In this document: one piece after another, positions 52,801-64,000 of the stretch | Layout: each line of letters begins with the position of its first letter | How positions within the stretch are numbered: position 1 is the stretch's first letter | Assembly (NCBI GenBank): GCA_034509735.1 | Contig: JACGWO010000011.1 | Location: forward strand, 13,921,866-13,985,865 | Reading direction: 5' to 3' | DNA: 64,000 nt | Origin: Sesamum alatum | Taxonomy: Eukaryota; Streptophyta; Magnoliopsida; Lamiales; Pedaliaceae | The notes under the pieces: model-generated | Told to the model about the DNA's origin: nothing | Databases searched by the model: none | The model's input: the letters and a program-made list of their open reading frames with translations, nothing else | Made by a program: the position numbers and the translations under genes

Positions 52801-55800
52801 ATTTTGTTGACTTTGTTTGTTTTTTGGTGATGCTGTCTTTGGCAGTGAAAATGTTTCAAAAGTTAATGCAAAATCATGCAACAAAGGGGAAGCAGGGTGA
52901 GGGGACTCCTAACATTGGCTCCATTTTTCGCCGTACCCTCCTCAAAAGTCCTCCGGACCCTTGCTAGTCAACCTCTGCTGGCGATCCAAAGAAGAAACAC
53001 CTGCTAATCTACTGCCAACATTCTAAGTGAGCCAAAGGTCGGTCCAGCTCTCAAGCGCCTCCAGCTCCCCATCCTCCTAAAGGAAACGTGTTGTCCTCTG
53101 GATAGGACTTATGTACACAATTTGCCGCGCTCTAGGGCTCTTTCCCTATTTTTTTCCCACTTCAGCAAGATAGCAAGGACAATTCAAAATTACCACAAAA
53201 TAAAGACAATCTATTGATTTGACTTGGGTGCTTTTCACCTGTGATAGGCAATAGTATTAACGGACAACTTGCTCAACTGGGGCAAAAGGGGAGGTCCTGT
53301 GTCAGAAGATTCATTTAAAAGGGTGGAAGAGTTGGAAAAGGTTAATCGCTGGTTGCGCGAATCACTGAAGAAAGAGCAGCAGGCTAGGGGAGGGACTACA
53401 ATTGATATGCGACAACTGGGGGAGGAGGTGAAGACTCTACATGCTTGCTTAGAACAAGCCTATCTAGTCAAGAGCACGTCCAGGTGAGGTGATATGTTTT
53501 TATCTGCACACTGAGGAGAGGAAGGAAATGCTGGAGGCTCTGTTGACGATCCATTTCGAGGGATATAAAAAATCTCCAAGTTCCAGAGCACAGGTAGAGC
53601 TAGCAAGGGTCGAGGGAGCATTTTTCAGCAGGGTACGACAAATAGTGGAGCTAGCAACAAGAGTTCCCTCACCCTGTTTCCCCTTTGTTGCACGATTTTG
53701 CTTCAACTTTTGAAACATTTCACTGCCAAAGACTAGTACAAGAAAAAACAAACAAAGTTAACAAAATTTTTATGTTACTAATCCCTCGCCATGTAAGGAC
53801 TAGAAAGGCTGCAAGGGTATACAAATAATAGGTTTCATTTTAGCCCCTTTGGGCTTAATCCAAACGATGAAGCATAGCAAGATGAGCTAACTTGTGAGAA
53901 TCATAGGAATAACTATTTAATCGGGCCAACAGGGACTAACAGGCAGCACGAGTTCATGCATAATACTTGAGATATTCATGAGGATTAGTAATCCAAACAA
54001 GAGGAAAACACAGAAGAAATGAAAAAATACATGCGTTTCCACTCCTTCACAGAGGAGTCGGTTTGCAGAAACCGAGCCCCCCTTGGGAAGTGAAGTAAAC
54101 CAAACCAGGTCCGCTCTCTCGAGCAGTAAGACAAAATGAAATTGGGAAGCTGAAGGCATCTCTCCCTCAATTGAAACCAGTATGAAATAGCTAGTTAACA
54201 TATTGAAAGATTTTAGAACTAGCTCATTCAAGCGGACTTTGAACATGGACGCGACAAAAGCAGGGATAGGAAAGCGCAACCTAGCTTCCAGCTGGGCCAC
54301 ATGAAAGCACAGGAAACCATTAGGAGGAAATTTGGTCGGACATCGACAGCATAGTCATCAAATGATCCCATACTTTTCCGAACACTCGCCACATCATCGA
54401 TAGAAAACTAGAATGATAAACCCAAAAGGAGTCAACACTGTCAGCTACCAACCTATCCTCAATCTTCCTCTTCCTCATCTCTTTTTCTTCCCCCCTGTTC
54501 CCCTCTTCTCCCTCATGGCTCCATGATGCAAGGTTGAGTTAGAGGGTGCGGGGATGGCCTTGTCGTCCTCAGAGGAACCCACCAGTTCAACCATCAATTC
54601 CTCTACTTCCCTCTCATCTATGCTACCCAGTGGTTATGGTGTAGAAAAAGCGCAAGGAAAAGAAGAACTGTATCTAAGGAGAAGGGAGTGAAAGCAAACT
54701 GCAAATAGGGCACTAATCACAAAGGAGGCTGACTTGCCTTAAAAGCAAGAGTTGCAGATCAACGCAGGAGTCTGATCTCTATCTAATCACGTGGCGCGTC
54801 CAACCAATTCAAGGGCGCGTTGCCTACAAGCATTGCCAAGTCTACCTTATTATTTTGCATTTGGTAATTCACATACCTTTTTAGATTTTGCAGATCCCCC
54901 CATATTCGCATCATCGGAAGACAGTTACATATAACACAACTGGGCTTGCTCACTAGCCCAATTGGACATTCCCTCTTATCAGCAAGGCCGAAAGAAATTC
55001 ATAAGATGAAAATTCTTGGAATAGGAACTCTCGTGCAACAGAACTATTCTCTCATACTCCAACATCCAACACAAGGTCTTGCACTACTGGAGTGGGGAGT
55101 GGAGGAATGATGATACCTCCCTCAATTATTTTTCTCAAAGCCCAACAAAGGAGTAGGCTCCCACCGATCAGCCGAACAAGCCTAGTCCTGCTAACCCATA
55201 GCTAAGGTAACTACTATATCGATGTAATCAGTCCTATCAAGCAGCTGGTAACAACTTCCCAGATTTTTGAGTTGACTTGACAAGGCACATTCAAATAGTC
55301 ATATTTCAGTCCAAATAAGTCCAAATCAAGTTTTGATTATTTTGTTAGTTAGCTAAGATCTGCAGCTCTCCAACAATATGCAGATTGCCCCAACCAACTC
55401 CCGAATTCTACTCCGAATCCTCCTATAAATAGAGGTCATAGTGCAATTAAAATGGTAACTCAAGCTATCCACACTCTACACATTTCGTCTCTCAGCCAAC
55501 AACACGGATATTCACTCCCTGCACATTTTTTGCACTCCAAAAGCTTATTTTTTTAGCTCATATTTCGATATTCTATCACTTCATATCAATTATTGCACCA
55601 TTATCTTACATTATTCCAAGTTTTTCCAATTCTTTTTTGGTAATTCGATTACTGACTTAAGCATCGAAATGCTAACCCCCATATTCTGCAGGTTAGTCCT
55701 CATTTGATCTTAGGATTTTCTCCTTGGTCCATTATAGTACTGCTGGAACCCAATACGCATCACCATCATTTCTCACAAATGGAACCAAATGATGTGTATT

Positions 55801-58800
55801 CAGATTTTATAAGTCGCAACGGTCCAATCTAAATAAGGAAAAGTCCATATATGCTTAGGTAAGTTAGGAATCTTGAAATGTGACATGCAAGGTAAGAAAT
55901 CGCAAGAACCACATCAGGAAAGCCTCGATCATAACCTACCGATGTTTAACTCAACAAGATCGTGAGAGCAGTAGTATGACGGTCGTAAGAGAATACAAGG
56001 TGTCTAAAGTTGTACCAAGGGCATGGAGTGTTAATATTTATAGATATTCCTAGTTGTTAAGATTTCACATGAGCCATTGATCATCATGAGTCCATACATA
56101 CTCACGTTCAAGTTGGGCCAGAGCCGGGGCAGGAATACAAAGGCGCAGATCTTGGCCTATATTTTGCTTAAAAGAAGAGGGGGAATATCCCGATTGGGGT
56201 CGTGCCTAAAGCTATGGCATATTAACTCGGGATACAAGTCCTTGTGATCTCAACTGGGATCGAGCCTAAAGCTCTCTCGATGCTTCCCAACAACATTTGC
56301 AAAAAATCCCAATTGGTGCAATTTATAGTTTTATACAATCACGAGAAAAGTTAGACTTAGATTAGTCGGTTAGTGTCTTAGAACAATAAAAAAAATATGA
56401 AAAGATTAAATATAGACATCATTAAACTAAGTTTAAGAAACGAAATAAAAGGGACATGTTAACATAAAACTTAAGCTGAAAAATAAAACTGAAATTAAAT
56501 TCGAAGGGTAAATGCGAATTTGCGCACAAATACTCAAAAGAGAGTCCATAGGACGAACCAGCCCGGTGGGCCCAGTTAGACCTAGGACCAATCCACTCCA
56601 AGCTAGTGTTGAGCAAACCGAGCGTGCTAAATTAAGTGGTTCGAGGCTACAGTATGAGGCATTTAGTCTAGGCCAGTGTGCTCTATATGTTGAAGTGAGG
56701 AACTAGTCATTAATAAGACTCGAGATGGTGGAAAACTGGACAGATTGGGTGGAACCTGTGACGTTGACCGGAAAAGTATTTATATGGTTTTCTATTTATA
56801 TGGTGGCTCCAAAGGAAACTAAGAGATTGAAAAACGACCAATTGTTGAGGCCTACATAGTGATATTATTCCTAGTCTTCTGTAATGCTTTGTAGCTTGAA
56901 ACATTTACTAGACAGAACACCTTCACTCCATGCCTGCAACGAGGGAGTTGGTGCCTAAGTTGATATATATTAAGGTACTTGGTGAAAGATTACTAATTTT
57001 CCCTTACTATATAAATAGGTTCTGTTATCTTTTGCCCTTTGTCTATGCCCTATCACCAAAGATGTCAAATCTAGTTCCTACCACATGTCACTTCCATAAT
57101 CCATTCAGAGTCGATACATATAAAATCTAGTTATTAGTCTTATGGCAAAAATCTAGTAGAATCAGCAGGACCTCTTTGTAGGATGGCAAATTAGGTGTTT
57201 TAGCTTGATCCATCATGTTGAAGCAGAAGAAAATAACAAAGAGATCAACAATAACAATACTGAAAATATTTCATCAACACCAGAAATAAGAAATCAACAG
57301 TAATAAAATTGGCATTGCAAACAAAAATGCTTGACGAACCTTCCAAGTCGATTACTTGTGTTCCAACAGAAGAGGATGCTTTGCTAGTTCCATCTTCAGT
57401 TATTCCTCGTTCTACGTATACGATATGTGGATACTTCATATCATTCACGAGAAGATTTGACTGTAGATGAACAAAAGAAAGAATTGTACAGTGGACTTGC
57501 TATTACATAGAGTGATCATAGAAAGTTACATCAGAAAATAAAACTAACCTTTGGTAGCTCGTTTTGACGGCGGATTGATGAGGTTCTCCATCCCACCACA
57601 TCTTAGGTATCAATAAAGGGAAACATAAGTTTGTCAAGCTAGAGACTAGGATGTTTTCTGCTATAACAAAAGGCATCATCAAGTTTTCGGAGGATACGAT
57701 CATAGTTTGCGTTGGCATATGCTACGCGGCGCTTAAAAGAACGCAAAGCCGACCTACATTCATGCTTCAACATTGTCAGCATATAAATAGTAGTAAGAGA
57801 CTGAATTTGTGAACAGTTAATATGAAGAGATCAGCTTCCGTAAAGATCGATACTAACATGAAGTGAAGGCCATCATAGTCATTCACCATCCGCAAAAGGA
57901 GAGGTGGTTTCCCGTCGTCATTATCAGTGAGGAACAGATGCTTTCCTGATCTTCCAGCAACCCAGTGTGCGGTTTGTGATGCACTTTTTTCCAAGAAAGG
58001 AAGACCACAAAGGAGCGGGAGCTGAAAATTTGTGAAGATACGGGGGAGAAAATGAACAACTACCATGTAATACTTCATGCTCTGATTAAGTAAATCTTTG
58101 CTATCCCCAAGAAACATACTAAGAAGGCTAAAACAGAAAAGGATAGCACTTCCTAAGGAGTACTCAACTATCTCATTTGCTACTGTGAAGAGTTCAATTA
58201 CCATAATCATGAGTATTCAACAAGAAAAATTTATGAAGGGGAAGGGATGTTAGGATGAACTTATAAGCACTTCAAAATACTTTACAAGATAATTGAGAAC
58301 TTACGAGACATGTAGCGCTCGGTAAAATTTTTACTAAAATAATCTTAGAAAATTCAAAGATAAGATGTTAAGATCTTACAAGCTTCTTTAAGAAAGGACT
58401 CTCTAATTTATTTTTTATCTTCACAAAATCGTGTAGTTTGGACCATATTAATTATAAATTATTCATTACTTACATCTAATTTCTGTTATCTTATTATATC
58501 CAAATAATTCGGGAACTTATTTTTTAAAAGTAAATTTAATATCTTAGAAACTCTAGGAGCTTATAGATCTTCCAAATAAACTTAGACAAACATCCTCAAA
58601 ATATGCTGATGAATGACCGCCAAAAACCAGCACATTAGAGTAATGGCTATAATAAACGAGAGGTTCATATAGTATATAAAAACATAAACATTCACCTGTT
58701 TATGCCCTCTTGAACCCAGATGTGGGGTTGCAAATGTCACAAAGTTCATGGGTTCTAGTCCACATATACTTGCTTCATAATGGTCAACGCGTGGGGTGGC

Positions 58801-61630
58801 AATGTTTGCTTCCATGTTCGAACTATAACCAGGAGGCCTCGCAAATTCTGTTTTGGCTGAAACTCTGTATAACCTTCCAATGGCATACCGTGCAACAAGT
58901 CCACCTAAGGAGTGAGCCACAAATGAAATTTTGGTAATCCCGTCCCAATGCCTGATGACATCCATCACCTACACTATGTAGTCAAGATCGTATTATTCAC
59001 AGATTGATTAGATCTAGATTGTCCAGGTAAATTCCCTACACTAAGAAAACAAGGGTAAATATGCTATTACCAAAGTACCTCTTCAGCTAGCCTTTCACCC
59101 ATCCTATCAACACCATCAAAAGTCAACCTTGAAGTATTGCACTCGCTACCTATTCACAATCACATAGTGACAGAAATATTGAGGTGGTGAACTAGAACTT
59201 AAACAGAATGCTCTATGTTTTTCATTTAGGTAGTTTTGGAGAATAGAAAGAAAAAGAAAATGGTTGTATTTTCACCTCTAGCACATAACGGGATTTTGAG
59301 ATGCACATCTTGGGGACAAAGATGAGTACAGTGAAAGTCTAATTAGGTTCCTGGCTTTGTAAGTCGAAATATTTTATCAAAGAGTTTTTCAGCAGAGTTA
59401 TAGCGTTAGAGAATGATCAGTTCACTCTCAACAGACCCTTCCATATTCATTGCAAAGAAAAAAAGGAAGCCGTGTTAATAGTGAATAAGATAGGTATACA
59501 TACTTCCTAGACCAGTTAACTAGTTGGTTTTTGAGTTACATAATGTCATAAACATAAAAATAAATTCAAAAAGAAAAAAAGAGTTTTATACAAAGCAACT
59601 ATATTAGTCATGGTAAAGTTCATATGTTTACACAAGCAAGCAAAAACCAAAGGCGGAGTTTTAACATCAAGGTTGCACTGTAAAACAATGAAACACAATT
59701 TTTTTATCTAGGATCTCATTAGGTAATATAAGATATTCGAATGAACAGAAATTAGAACAACTGTAGAAAAAGTGTTCAACTAGTTTAGCTAGCCTTATGT
59801 TCTAAAAGCTACTAATAGACAAGCATTGGACTTACACGAAAGTTCAGTTCTCCAATCGGATAACATACACATAGTAACACACTAAGAAATTACTTACGGT
59901 GAACAATGACTTTATCAGGAAGATTCTTCACAAACTGCTCAGCGGCATATCTCCAATCTGCAGCACTGGAAATGGCAAAAACTAAGCAAACACTTGATAG
60001 CAAGAAGACAAAGGTTACAGTTACATCACAATTCAACTTGACCAACAGTTACGCAGTCCTAAATTACATGCCTCAATAATTATATATCTTGGTTGTCTCT
60101 TGATATTAATAAAAGCAGCAGTCTTTATAAATTCACTCCTCAAACCAAAATCTTGTGCCAATGTTTGTCAAACAGAGGGAAGGAGGCACTTGAAGAATGA
60201 TCTTAACCTGATGGCAAATTCAACTACTTTCATCCACTTAGAGAGAGAGAGAGAGAGAGAGAAGTTCAATGGATGATATTAGTAGCTTATATGTCAAAAT
60301 CTTATATCCTTCCTTTGGAATTATCAGAAAAGAAACGTTATGAAATCTGAAGTTTAATAGAATGAACATCTTCTTCATGTCACAACAGAATTCTGTTCAT
60401 TATGCATGCAATAGAACTTCCACCATTCCACTGTAGAGTTTCAAGACTTACAGAAACCAGACAACTTGACACAGTATGCCCCTAGAAATCAGTCAGATCC
60501 AACATCCATTCCAGGTAACCTGAATAGTTTGTTGCATCACGGGCCCTTCTTTCGAGAGCTTCAGTGAATAGCAAAAGAAGCTCTAAGTTCATGTATTCCC
60601 AATATTCTTACCATCCCGCCCTTCACTTTATATTCTCAAAGCTAAACTGACCTTCACGTCTCCTATATGCCAGTCTACGTAGAGGGAAACGCCACATATA
60701 ACTAGTATAGAACAGTCTACTTGATAGCTGTTTATTAACTCCCATTAAATCGAGCTCAAGAAGAGAAAGCACTAGAGCTTCAAATGAAAATAAAGACATA
60801 GATCAAAGTCCTGCATATCTTCGTCACCTAATTTACAATCTGCAGCACCTTACTCGTCCACTCTCCAAATTCAGAAAATTCATTTTTCTCCCTCGCGGCT
60901 AGAACATCCAAACTACGGTATCATACTATGCCCTGTCACTATCTTTCAGCTTATTGTGCTAGCAATAGGCAAAGGAAGCCCTGATCAAAGAGGACTAACA
61001 ATAGTCACCACAATCTGAACAAATAAATTCCCAGTAGGATACTAAGTAACGCAATTCGGCCATCACTACAACAACTTTAGTCCCATTGAAAGGGCACACC
61101 AAAAGGCACTAGTTAACACCGCAAAGCATTGGATGTATTACAAAAAAATCTTACACCCAATTCAACATTACCCAGCCTGAAAACATCCAGTCAAAATCCA
61201 AACTCAGAAACTAGAGATATTCTTTCGAGAAAGCCAAGAATTGATCATGGAGAGAAGGAACTTGGACATCGAGATCCATACACAAATTCTTAGAAAATTT
61301 TCAGTAAAGTGACCACTCTAACTCACATTTACATTTAACATTAACACACAAACAAAAGAAATAGAACAACATAACAAGCGATGCCAAGAAAGTCATACAA
61401 ATTCAAGAAGGAACCCACATAATCAACGCAAAAAAATGCAGCAAAAACTTGTACCTTCCAATGATTCCGTTAACCATGATGACAAGATGGTCGGGCTGGA
61501 CTCTAGCTTCCGCGGCCGCCTCATCAAAAACATCTTCGCCGCCGTTGGTAGACTCTACTTCCACCTTCCTCTCCTTCTTCGAACTGCGCCCCCTAAAGCA
61601 ACCCCTACTCAATTTTCTTATAAATTCCAT
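46886..61630 (-). CDS. DUF676/ROG1-type serine esterase (lipase-like)
   Basis: Ten exons on minus give an intact 1,152-bp frame of 383 residues: 61455-61630, 59898-59965, 59079-59149, 58696-58968, 57858-58021, 57698-57753, 57549-57601, 57340-57460, 48242-48339 and 46886-46957. All introns are GT-AG and all phases agree. The alpha/beta-hydrolase signature is clear: DHLVIMVNGIIGS (oxyanion loop), FVAHSLGG with nucleophile Ser125, NFVTFATPHLGSRG, the block NYDHVVGWRTSSIRR, and a C-terminal RYVAHNTIQV that probably supplies the catalytic His. The substrate is unknown; the family hydrolyses lipid esters. I chose ATG 61630 for its strong context (GAAATGG); an in-frame ATG at 61795 would add 55 residues in a poor context. 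Intron 8 is 9,000 bp and filled with transposable elements, so the C-terminal 56 residues depend on its removal. Confidence 0.9.
48517..48673 (+). other. exon-like ORF of unknown origin in the esterase intron
   Basis: A good acceptor (tattcttttggtattacag) precedes an open frame beginning TIDGDSFQQDIIMCQYQIDR and ending FDELNVDGQLGG before TGA. The composition looks like real protein (acidic, amphipathic) rather than random AT-rich translation. I do not recognise the family. It could be the last exon of a captured or degraded gene. No upstream exon was found. Confidence 0.3.
48930..49740 (+). mobile_element. gypsy LTR-like block (possible solo LTR)
   Basis: This block has a GC-rich body, a plus-strand TATAAAT at 49542-49548, and an end zone 'actgacttgagcgacggagtg' then 'tttttttgcaagttcgcg'. 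The end zone is the recognisable U5 region of many plant Athila/Tat-type LTRs. Exact ends and target duplication were not found. Confidence 0.45.
51800..53490 (+). pseudogene. gypsy-type transposon protein remnant, left arm and loop
   Basis: Plus-strand text resembles the plant 'putative gypsy type transposon' domain (PF04195-like): a CFYVAQLEAGL.LSIS region near 52320, then broken frames. In the loop (53269-53487) a charged coiled-coil stretch follows (RVEELEKVNRWLRESLKKEQ, RQLGEEVKTLHACLEQAY), typical of the C-terminus of these proteins. Stops and shifts throughout make it non-functional. The family assignment is from memory of its appearance. Confidence 0.45.
53583..54600 (-). pseudogene. 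gypsy-type transposon protein remnant, right arm
   Basis: The minus strand reads AQLEARLRFPIPAFVASMFKV at 54300, and in another frame MPSASQFHFVLLLERADLVW or RERCLQLPNFILSYCSRERT. This is followed by KEWKRMYFFISS and, lower down, text homologous to the left arm (FQKLKQNRATKGKQGEGTLV). It mirrors the left-arm remnant in the opposite direction and is frameshifted several times. Confidence 0.5.
60240..60262 (+). repeat. (GA)n microsatellite in esterase intron 1
   Basis: About 11 GA dinucleotides lie within the 1.5-kb intron between exons 1 and 2. The rest of that intron shows no other feature. Confidence 0.85.
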
Positions 61631-62065
61631 TTCCCCACGGTCATCCACCCACCACAATCTACGGCACACTCTGTTTCTTGATCTTGCTGAAAATCCCAAG
61701 TGAAAATTCACCACCACCCCGGAAAATCGAAAATTCGAAGTGGGTTTTGGGTTTGGAACAGTGGGGTGGAAAGGGATTTTGGTGATGGTGATCATGGAAA
61801 GTTCAAGAATTATAAGAGAGAGAATCTTGAAAAGAGAAAAGGTCTAGAGAGAGAAAGGAAGGGAACAAACACACTGTGGCATGTGCAAGAATGGAAGATT
61901 TTATGCATTTTTACCGACCAGAAAACAGACGGTGAATGTGAAGTTTGATCTTCGCACCGCTGTTTCAGTTGAAGGAAAATGAAAGAAGGGTTACCTGTTC
62001 AAATTTGGAAACATCTTTTCCCGAGTTGTCTGAACTATTTCAAACGTGATCAAATTTGAAATCTA

Positions 62066-62101
62066 CACGTGATAATTTTCCCAACGTTCGAATTTTATAT
62101 A
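62066..62101 (-). promoter_or_regulatory. TATA-like box and G-box near the esterase start
   Basis: The minus strand reads TATATAAAA at 62093-62101, and a CACGTG G-box lies at 62066-62071. If the TATA box is used, transcription would begin near the G-box and the leader would be about 430 nt. Confidence 0.35.
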
Positions 62102-62419
62102 ATTTTGTTAAAGTTTCTTGCCTGTTGCATAATAATGCAACAGTCGATCTTGATTCGAGGAGGACAATGTGAAAGGGTGTACAGATATTTTATGCCTCTT
62201 AATGGAATTACCTGATAACATATCCCTTCTTTTGTAAGTTAGGCCCCTTTAGAATTAGGTCACTTCAAATATTAAATCACTAGTTTTTTGTATTTTTTTT
62301 TTTAAAAGTAACTTTATCACAATATTTAATATACTTAACATTAATTAAAATTGAAGTAAATACATCAATTATTTAAAATAAACATAAAAAGTTCTCGATT
62401 TAAATTAATTAAATACACA

Positions 62420-63660
62420 AAATTTGGCTTAATTGCATAACCCCCCTTATTTTGAAAAATCAGCTAAAATCGCCTATGTTTTCAAAATAGGTTAAAAACC
62501 CCCTCCTTGTTTTTAAATGTAGCTCAATTGCCCATCTCTGTGAAATATAACTAACAACGTTAATTTTTTTTTTAATGAAATGACCATTATGCCCTTACTT
62601 ATTATATATATTCTTTATTTTAATAATCGTTGGATCTTTATTGATTATACGAGAGTCCTTAGATCTAATCAATTAATTTTAACCATTAGATCTTAAATTT
62701 ATAAAAAAAATCAATGGTTTAAATTTAACTATTTTAAATATATATTATAAAAAATAAAATTATTATTTAAAAAATTAAATAAATAGAATCAACCCCCAAC
62801 CCCCTCCTTCGGCCGCCCTCCTACCCTTGCCACTGCGCCCCCCCAAAGAAGGTAGCGAGAGCAACGTTGTGGCCCCCGAATCTGGGTGAATCGTCGACCC
62901 TCAGATTTGCGATATTCTGGACGACGGCGAACACCTCAAACAACATAGAAGGGGGCGGCAATCTGGGCAGTGGTTGCCCTCAATTTTGGGCAACGGCGAC
63001 GATTTTTTTTTTTTTTTTTGTTAAACTTTTTAAGTTTCTAAATTTTTAATTTAAAAATAACTAAAAATTTAATTAATTAAATTTAAAATAATTCATTTAA
63101 ACATTCTTAAATTTAAAATAAGTAAAAGAAAGTATTAGAATTTTAATTTCAAAACTTATAACAGTAGTTTAAATCTAAATATTATTTATAGTAAATAGAG
63201 ATAATTTATTTAAATATTTATAATTAAATAATAATTTCAATTAGTTACTTATATATAATTTTTATAATTAACTAACATTTATATTTGTAACTGTGATTTT
63301 AATTACTATATTAATTTTTGTGCTATGATTTAATTTAATATATCAATTTAAATTATGAAACTTTTGAAGATTTATATACTTTTTCGTACTTTAAGTAAAT
63401 ATATTCCAGAAAAATATTTAAGTTTTTAGATAGATGAAAATATAAAAAAGACGCTCGAAATAAGTAAAAAATGTCCAAGTCAAATATGTAGACACCATGA
63501 GGCATTTTAGTCTAAAATACCCAAAATTTAGGTCAAAAGCAGTTATAAAACACCCCAAAGCAGAAGTCGCGCATGTAATGCACCTTCCGTTAATTACTAA
63601 TGAAAGGGGTATTTTTTGCTGAATTTTACAAAACACAAACACTGTTTGGATCCATTTTCC
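62420..63660. repeat. AT-rich intergenic repeat-like DNA
   Basis: Words such as 'aattgcataaccccccttattttgaaaaatcagctaaaat' (start 62430) have the look of a non-autonomous repeat whose other end I cannot place. A short GC-rich patch lies at 62790-63000 with a T-run at 63003-63020. No coding sequence is supported. Confidence 0.3.
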
Positions 63661-63739
63661 TTTAGTTTGTGTTGTTTTATAAATATTAATAATTAAAATA
63701 TCAAATCTTGTGATATTAATAAACTATTAATTACTAATG

Positions 63740-64000
63740 AAAGGGTATTTCCATGATACCTTTATATAAATATAGATATAGATGAAATTTAAAGTTTGTG
63801 GATGTTCATCTTCATCTCCCATGCTCATTACATTCCCACATAAATTGAAACTCTTGTAATTCATCTCCTCTCATCAAATGTGAGACTTTTGGTTGTAATC
63901 TTGGAGCCTATAAATAGGTCACTTCATTTTGTATTGTAACAAGGAGAAATAATACAAAAATAATTTTTTTCCCCTCAATTTTAATTCTCTTATTGTTTCA
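63740..64000 (+). mobile_element. partial LTR at the right edge
   Basis: TATAAATA at 63909-63916 ('ggagcctataaataggtcac') is followed by a 'tgtattgtaac...gaaataatac' R-region-like stretch and a U5-like pyrimidine-rich tail. This arrangement is common in dicot copia or TRIM LTRs. The window ends before the LTR end, PBS or coding sequence, so the family is uncertain. Confidence 0.35.

Larger units (their letters stand above)
50569..55762. mobile_element. 5.2-kb inverted repeat built from outward-facing gypsy LTRs
   Basis: The left arm 50569-52982 and right arm 53583-55762 are imperfect reverse complements along their length around a 600-bp loop. Ends are TGATGCGTA and TACGCATCA, an exact 9-bp terminal inverted repeat. 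The outer part of each arm carries LTR marks pointing outward. On the right these are TATAAATAGAGG (55424-55435) and the U5-like 'ttgcactcc...actgacttaagcatcg...tgcaggttagtcct'. The left has the same on minus ('ggactaacccgcaaaata', 'cattttttgcac'). Inner parts encode gypsy-type transposon protein remnants reading toward the centre. Flanks show no matching target duplication. Confidence 0.7.
48340..57339 (-). other. 9,000-bp intron 8 of the esterase gene
   Basis: The donor GGAAG|GTTCGT lies at 57339 and the acceptor ACGTGTAG|AGG at 48340. Inside are an exon-like piece on the other strand (48517-48673), an LTR-like block (about 48930-49740), unassigned repeat-like sequence to 50568, the large inverted repeat (50569-55762), and 1.6 kb of unassigned sequence (55763-57339). 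The phase across the gap is exact (GAA G/AG GAG). Confidence 0.85.

Noticed and set aside
53269..53487. Coiled-coil ORF in the palindrome loop as a host gene
   Set aside because: Its charged heptad-like composition and position fit the C-terminus of gypsy-type transposon proteins encoded by the adjacent arm.
50569..55762. Reading the large palindrome as a Mutator-like DNA transposon with long terminal inverted repeats
   Set aside because: Each arm carries LTR features (TATA, U5-like end, TG/CA ends) and gypsy-type protein remnants; there is no transposase and no 9-bp target duplication.
61631..61795. N-terminal extension of the esterase from ATG 61795
   Set aside because: The ATG context is poor and the added 55 residues look like translated leader; I kept it only as an alternative start.

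Overview
This is nuclear DNA from a flowering plant, most likely a eudicot. The sequence is AT-rich, and the host genes are cut into many short exons with GT-AG introns. The space between them is packed with Ty1/copia and Ty3/gypsy retrotransposon debris, Helitron-like elements, foldback elements and microsatellites. I cannot name the species.

Three host genes were assembled exon by exon, and all lie on the minus strand. (1) An ARL1-type small GTPase (21655-26644) has 8 exons and a perfect 182-residue frame. (2) A secretory-pathway xylose isomerase (33754-38482) has 20 coding exons with every splice site conserved. However, exons 3, 5 and 11 carry clustered single-base indels that break the frame as given. 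(3) A DUF676/ROG1-type serine esterase (46886-61630) has 10 exons and an intact 383-residue frame. Its intron 8 is 9,000 bp long and has been filled by transposable elements. The three products (Golgi trafficking GTPase, sugar isomerase, lipase-like hydrolase) show no obvious pathway link.

Layout. 1-8020: copia and gypsy fragments (a copia LTR plus RT/RNase H on minus, a 2.2-kb gypsy LTR, a copia gag piece, a second copy of the copia LTR) and a CACTA-like end. 8480-12100: a foldback element and Athila-like gypsy remnants. 12119-18950: a tandem LTR-gag-LTR-gag array of one gypsy family, invaded by a second, young, gag-only gypsy element with matching 461-bp LTRs and a perfect 5-bp target duplication. 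19390-21215: a MITE-like repeat and a 123-bp tandem duplication. 21655-26880: ARL1. 27000-33000: AT-rich DNA with microsatellites, nested inverted repeats and a cluster of Helitron-like ends. 33704-38926: xylose isomerase. 39970-41510: foldback elements. 41521-45989: a near-complete but dead copia element with a target duplication. 46886-62100: the esterase with its giant intron. 62400-64000: AT-rich repeats and the start of another LTR.

The most unusual structure is a 5.2-kb inverted repeat inside esterase intron 8 (50569-55762). It consists of two outward-facing gypsy LTRs, each attached to inward-reading remnants of a plant gypsy-type transposon protein, around a 600-bp loop. If it is transcribed with the host pre-mRNA it would form a roughly 2-kb imperfect hairpin. 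Two smaller observations also stand out: a templated-insertion repair scar in the copia RT, and the exon-restricted indel clusters in xylose isomerase.
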